Shown: one piece after another, positions 6,682-7,854 of the stretch
Position numbering within the stretch: the first letter of the stretch is position 1
Layout of the letters: each line of letters begins with the position of its first letter
Source of the DNA: RUG11783 sp964599695
GTDB taxonomy: Bacteria > Bacillota > Clostridia > Oscillospirales > Ruminococcaceae
Direction of reading: 5' to 3'
DNA length: 7,854 nt
Assembly: GCA_964599695.1 (NCBI GenBank)
Contig: CAZRGP010000056.1
Span: 1-7,854, forward strand
Program-made: the position numbers and the translations under genes
Notes under the pieces: model-generated
Database searches by the model: none
What the model saw: only the letters and a program-made list of their open reading frames with translations
What the model was told of the DNA's origin: nothing

Positions 6682-7854
6682 ATGCCATGCCCACACTACA
6701 AGATAAAGATAAGCAAGAGATCCAAGGGACACTGTGCCGTTGCTCAGGCTGCTTACCAGTCCGGCGAGCGTCTCTTCGATGAGCGGACCAACCGAACAAA
6801 AAACTACAGCGACAAGCGCGGCATCATCTACACCGAGATCATGCTCCCGGCGAATGCTCCGCCGGAGTTCGCCGACCGCAACACGCTGTGGAATTCTGTT
6901 GAAGCTGTCGAGAACAACTGGAACTCACAGCTTGCTAGAAGGTTCGTGATCGCTTTGCCGAAAGAGCTGCCGATGGAGCAGAGAGTCGAACTGATCAGAG
7001 AATACTGTTATGAACAGTTCGTGTCCAAAGGAATGATCGCCGACATAGCGATCCATGATCCGGATCCTCCGGATCATAATCCTCACGCTCATATCATGCT
7101 GACCTTGAGGCCGATGGATGAGCACGGAAGATGGATGGAGAAGGCTCACCGCGAGTATGTATTCGATGAGAACGGCGATCGCATCCGTGACGCTAAAGGC
7201 AAGTGGAAGTTCCGCAAGGTCCCGACTGTAGACTGGAACGAGCACAGCAACTGCGAGAAATGGCGGCACGCCTGGGAAGAGATGCAGAATAGATACCTCG
7301 AAGCCGCCGGACGTTCCGAGAGAGTGAACATGAAGTCCTACGCCCGTCAGGGCATCGACAGGATCCCGACTGTACACATGGGACCGGCTGTGACTGCGAT
7401 GGAGCGGCGCGGCATCATGACCAACATCGGAAATCTCAACCGTGACATCAAAGCAGCCAACAAGCTGATGGATGTACTCAAGCGCACGATCGTAAGACTG
7501 ATCGGCTGGCTTGAAGAGATCAGGCAGGCGATCACAGAGATAGAAATGCAGCCGAAGGAAGTGCCGCTCGTTGATCTTCTGGTGCAGAGCTTCGAGGACA
7601 GTGTCACTGACCGCCGTGGAAGAAAGGTCACGACACAGGGCGAGGCTGACAAGTTCAATGCTGTTGTCAGTTATATGCGCGAGCATGAAGTACTGACGGT
7701 CGAGGATCTCGACGTGAGACTCACCGAACTTAATACCAATGCTATCCCGATCAGAGATCAGATAAAGCATCTGAGCAGCAGGATCAGAACGATAGAGAAA
7801 CTTATCGAGCACGGTGACCGCCGTGCTTCTTTGGATGCTGTTCATAGTGAGTAT
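6682..7854 (+). CDS. MobA/MobL-family relaxase, N-terminal part (continues past window)
   Basis: The ATG at 6682 follows AAGGAG (6666-6671) with a 10-base spacer; 391 codons are open to the window edge with no stop. The protein begins MPCPHYKIKISKRSKGHCAV and has the family hallmarks. These are a Tyr at residue 25 in AAYQSGE (the position of the catalytic Tyr of RSF1010 MobA), the block LPANAPPEFADRNTLWNSVE, and the metal-binding IHD and HNPHAH motifs with H125, H132, H135 and H137. A further conserved segment is GIDRIPTVHMGPAVTAMERRG (about 224-244). The rest (about 250-391) is charged and helical. The enzyme nicks one DNA strand at an origin of transfer and stays bound to the 5' end to start mobilization. 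Its use of CTT, GCT, GTT and CGT codons differs from the first gene, in keeping with a separate origin. The C-terminal part, possibly with more domains, is not visible. Confidence 0.95.
   Translation, partial: MPCPHYKIKISKRSKGHCAVAQAAYQSGERLFDERTNRTKNYSDKRGIIYTEIMLPANAPPEFADRNTLWNSVEAVENNWNSQLARRFVIALPKELPMEQRVELIREYCYEQFVSKGMIADIAIHDPDPPDHNPHAHIMLTLRPMDEHGRWMEKAHREYVFDENGDRIRDAKGKWKFRKVPTVDWNEHSNCEKWRHAWEEMQNRYLEAAGRSERVNMKSYARQGIDRIPTVHMGPAVTAMERRGIMTNIGNLNRDIKAANKLMDVLKRTIVRLIGWLEEIRQAITEIEMQPKEVPLVDLLVQSFEDSVTDRRGRKVTTQGEADKFNAVVSYMREHEVLTVEDLDVRLTELNTNAIPIRDQIKHLSSRIRTIEKLIEHGDRRASLDAVHSEY
7055..7077. repeat. Perfect inverted repeat inside the relaxase gene
   Basis: ATGATCCGGA and TCCGGATCAT form a perfect 10-bp inverted repeat with a 3-base centre. 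It lies over codons encoding the DPDPPD stretch in front of the HNPHAH motif. Repeated Asp-Pro codons largely explain it, so a regulatory role is only a possibility. Confidence 0.5.

Larger units (their letters stand above)
6588..7854 (+). mobile_element. Probable left part of a mobilizable element
   Basis: Adhesin coding stops abruptly at 6587, and the next gene is a plasmid/transposon-type relaxase. The simplest reading is that an inserted or recombined mobilizable element begins at about 6580-6600 and runs past the window end. No terminal inverted repeat, attachment site or target duplication can be shown, because the other end is outside the window. I did not find a recognisable oriT nick site in the 94 bases before the relaxase. 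An assembly join would look the same. Confidence 0.4.

Noticed and set aside
6925..7845. A 306-codon open frame on the - strand
   Set aside because: It is antisense to the relaxase, which has the catalytic Tyr and His motifs; it has no recognisable domain of its own.
1..7854. CRISPR array, tRNA or rRNA genes
   Set aside because: I saw no short regularly spaced direct repeats and no tRNA T-arm or rRNA-like conserved stretches on either strand.

Overview
This window looks like a piece of a moderately GC-rich Gram-positive gut-type bacterium, most likely a member of the Clostridia (Lachnospiraceae-like). The evidence is the strong AGGAG-type ribosome binding sites, a large InlB-repeat surface protein with a three-helix C-terminal tail, a SpaA/Cna-B isopeptide adhesin, and a MobA/MobL relaxase of the type common on Clostridia mobilizable elements. 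The genus cannot be named from the sequence. All four convincing genes lie on the + strand.

Layout. (1) Bases 1-2414: the 3' part of a very large repeat-built surface protein (InlB/Listeria-Bacteroides-type and MucBP-like modules, a Pro/Glu/Val linker, three membrane helices). It is followed by a strong hairpin at 2448-2481. (2) Bases 2482-3168: a 687-base gap with no convincing large gene. It holds a 20-codon ORF with a near-perfect Shine-Dalgarno (2808-2870), RNA hairpins around its end, an A-AAA-AAG run in front of a hairpin (2969-3007), and a palindrome touching the next ribosome binding site. (3) Bases 3169-3939: a 256-residue membrane-anchored protein whose outer domain is rich in His and Cys and carries two CxTCGA knuckles. 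(4) A terminator-like hairpin at 3966-3993 sits only 23 bases before the next start codon. (5) Bases 4017-6587: a secreted adhesin with a signal peptide, a long acidic stalk, an unassigned central domain and three SpaA-type isopeptide domains. The third domain stops before its last strand, so the gene appears truncated. (6) A second terminator at 6618-6652. (7) From 6682 to the window end: the N-terminal 391 residues of a MobA/MobL relaxase.

How they fit together. Regions 1 to 5 read as a cell-surface locus: two structural surface proteins with a small exported His/Cys protein between them. The His/Cys gene and the adhesin are probably co-transcribed through the 3966 hairpin, because there is no room for a separate promoter. 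The adhesin stops mid-domain 94 bases before the relaxase. This suggests that a mobilizable element, or a rearrangement linked to one, cut off the adhesin's 3' end, which would normally carry more domains and a wall anchor. The main points to follow up are this junction, the tiny ORF with its structured leader, and the unfamiliar His/Cys protein.
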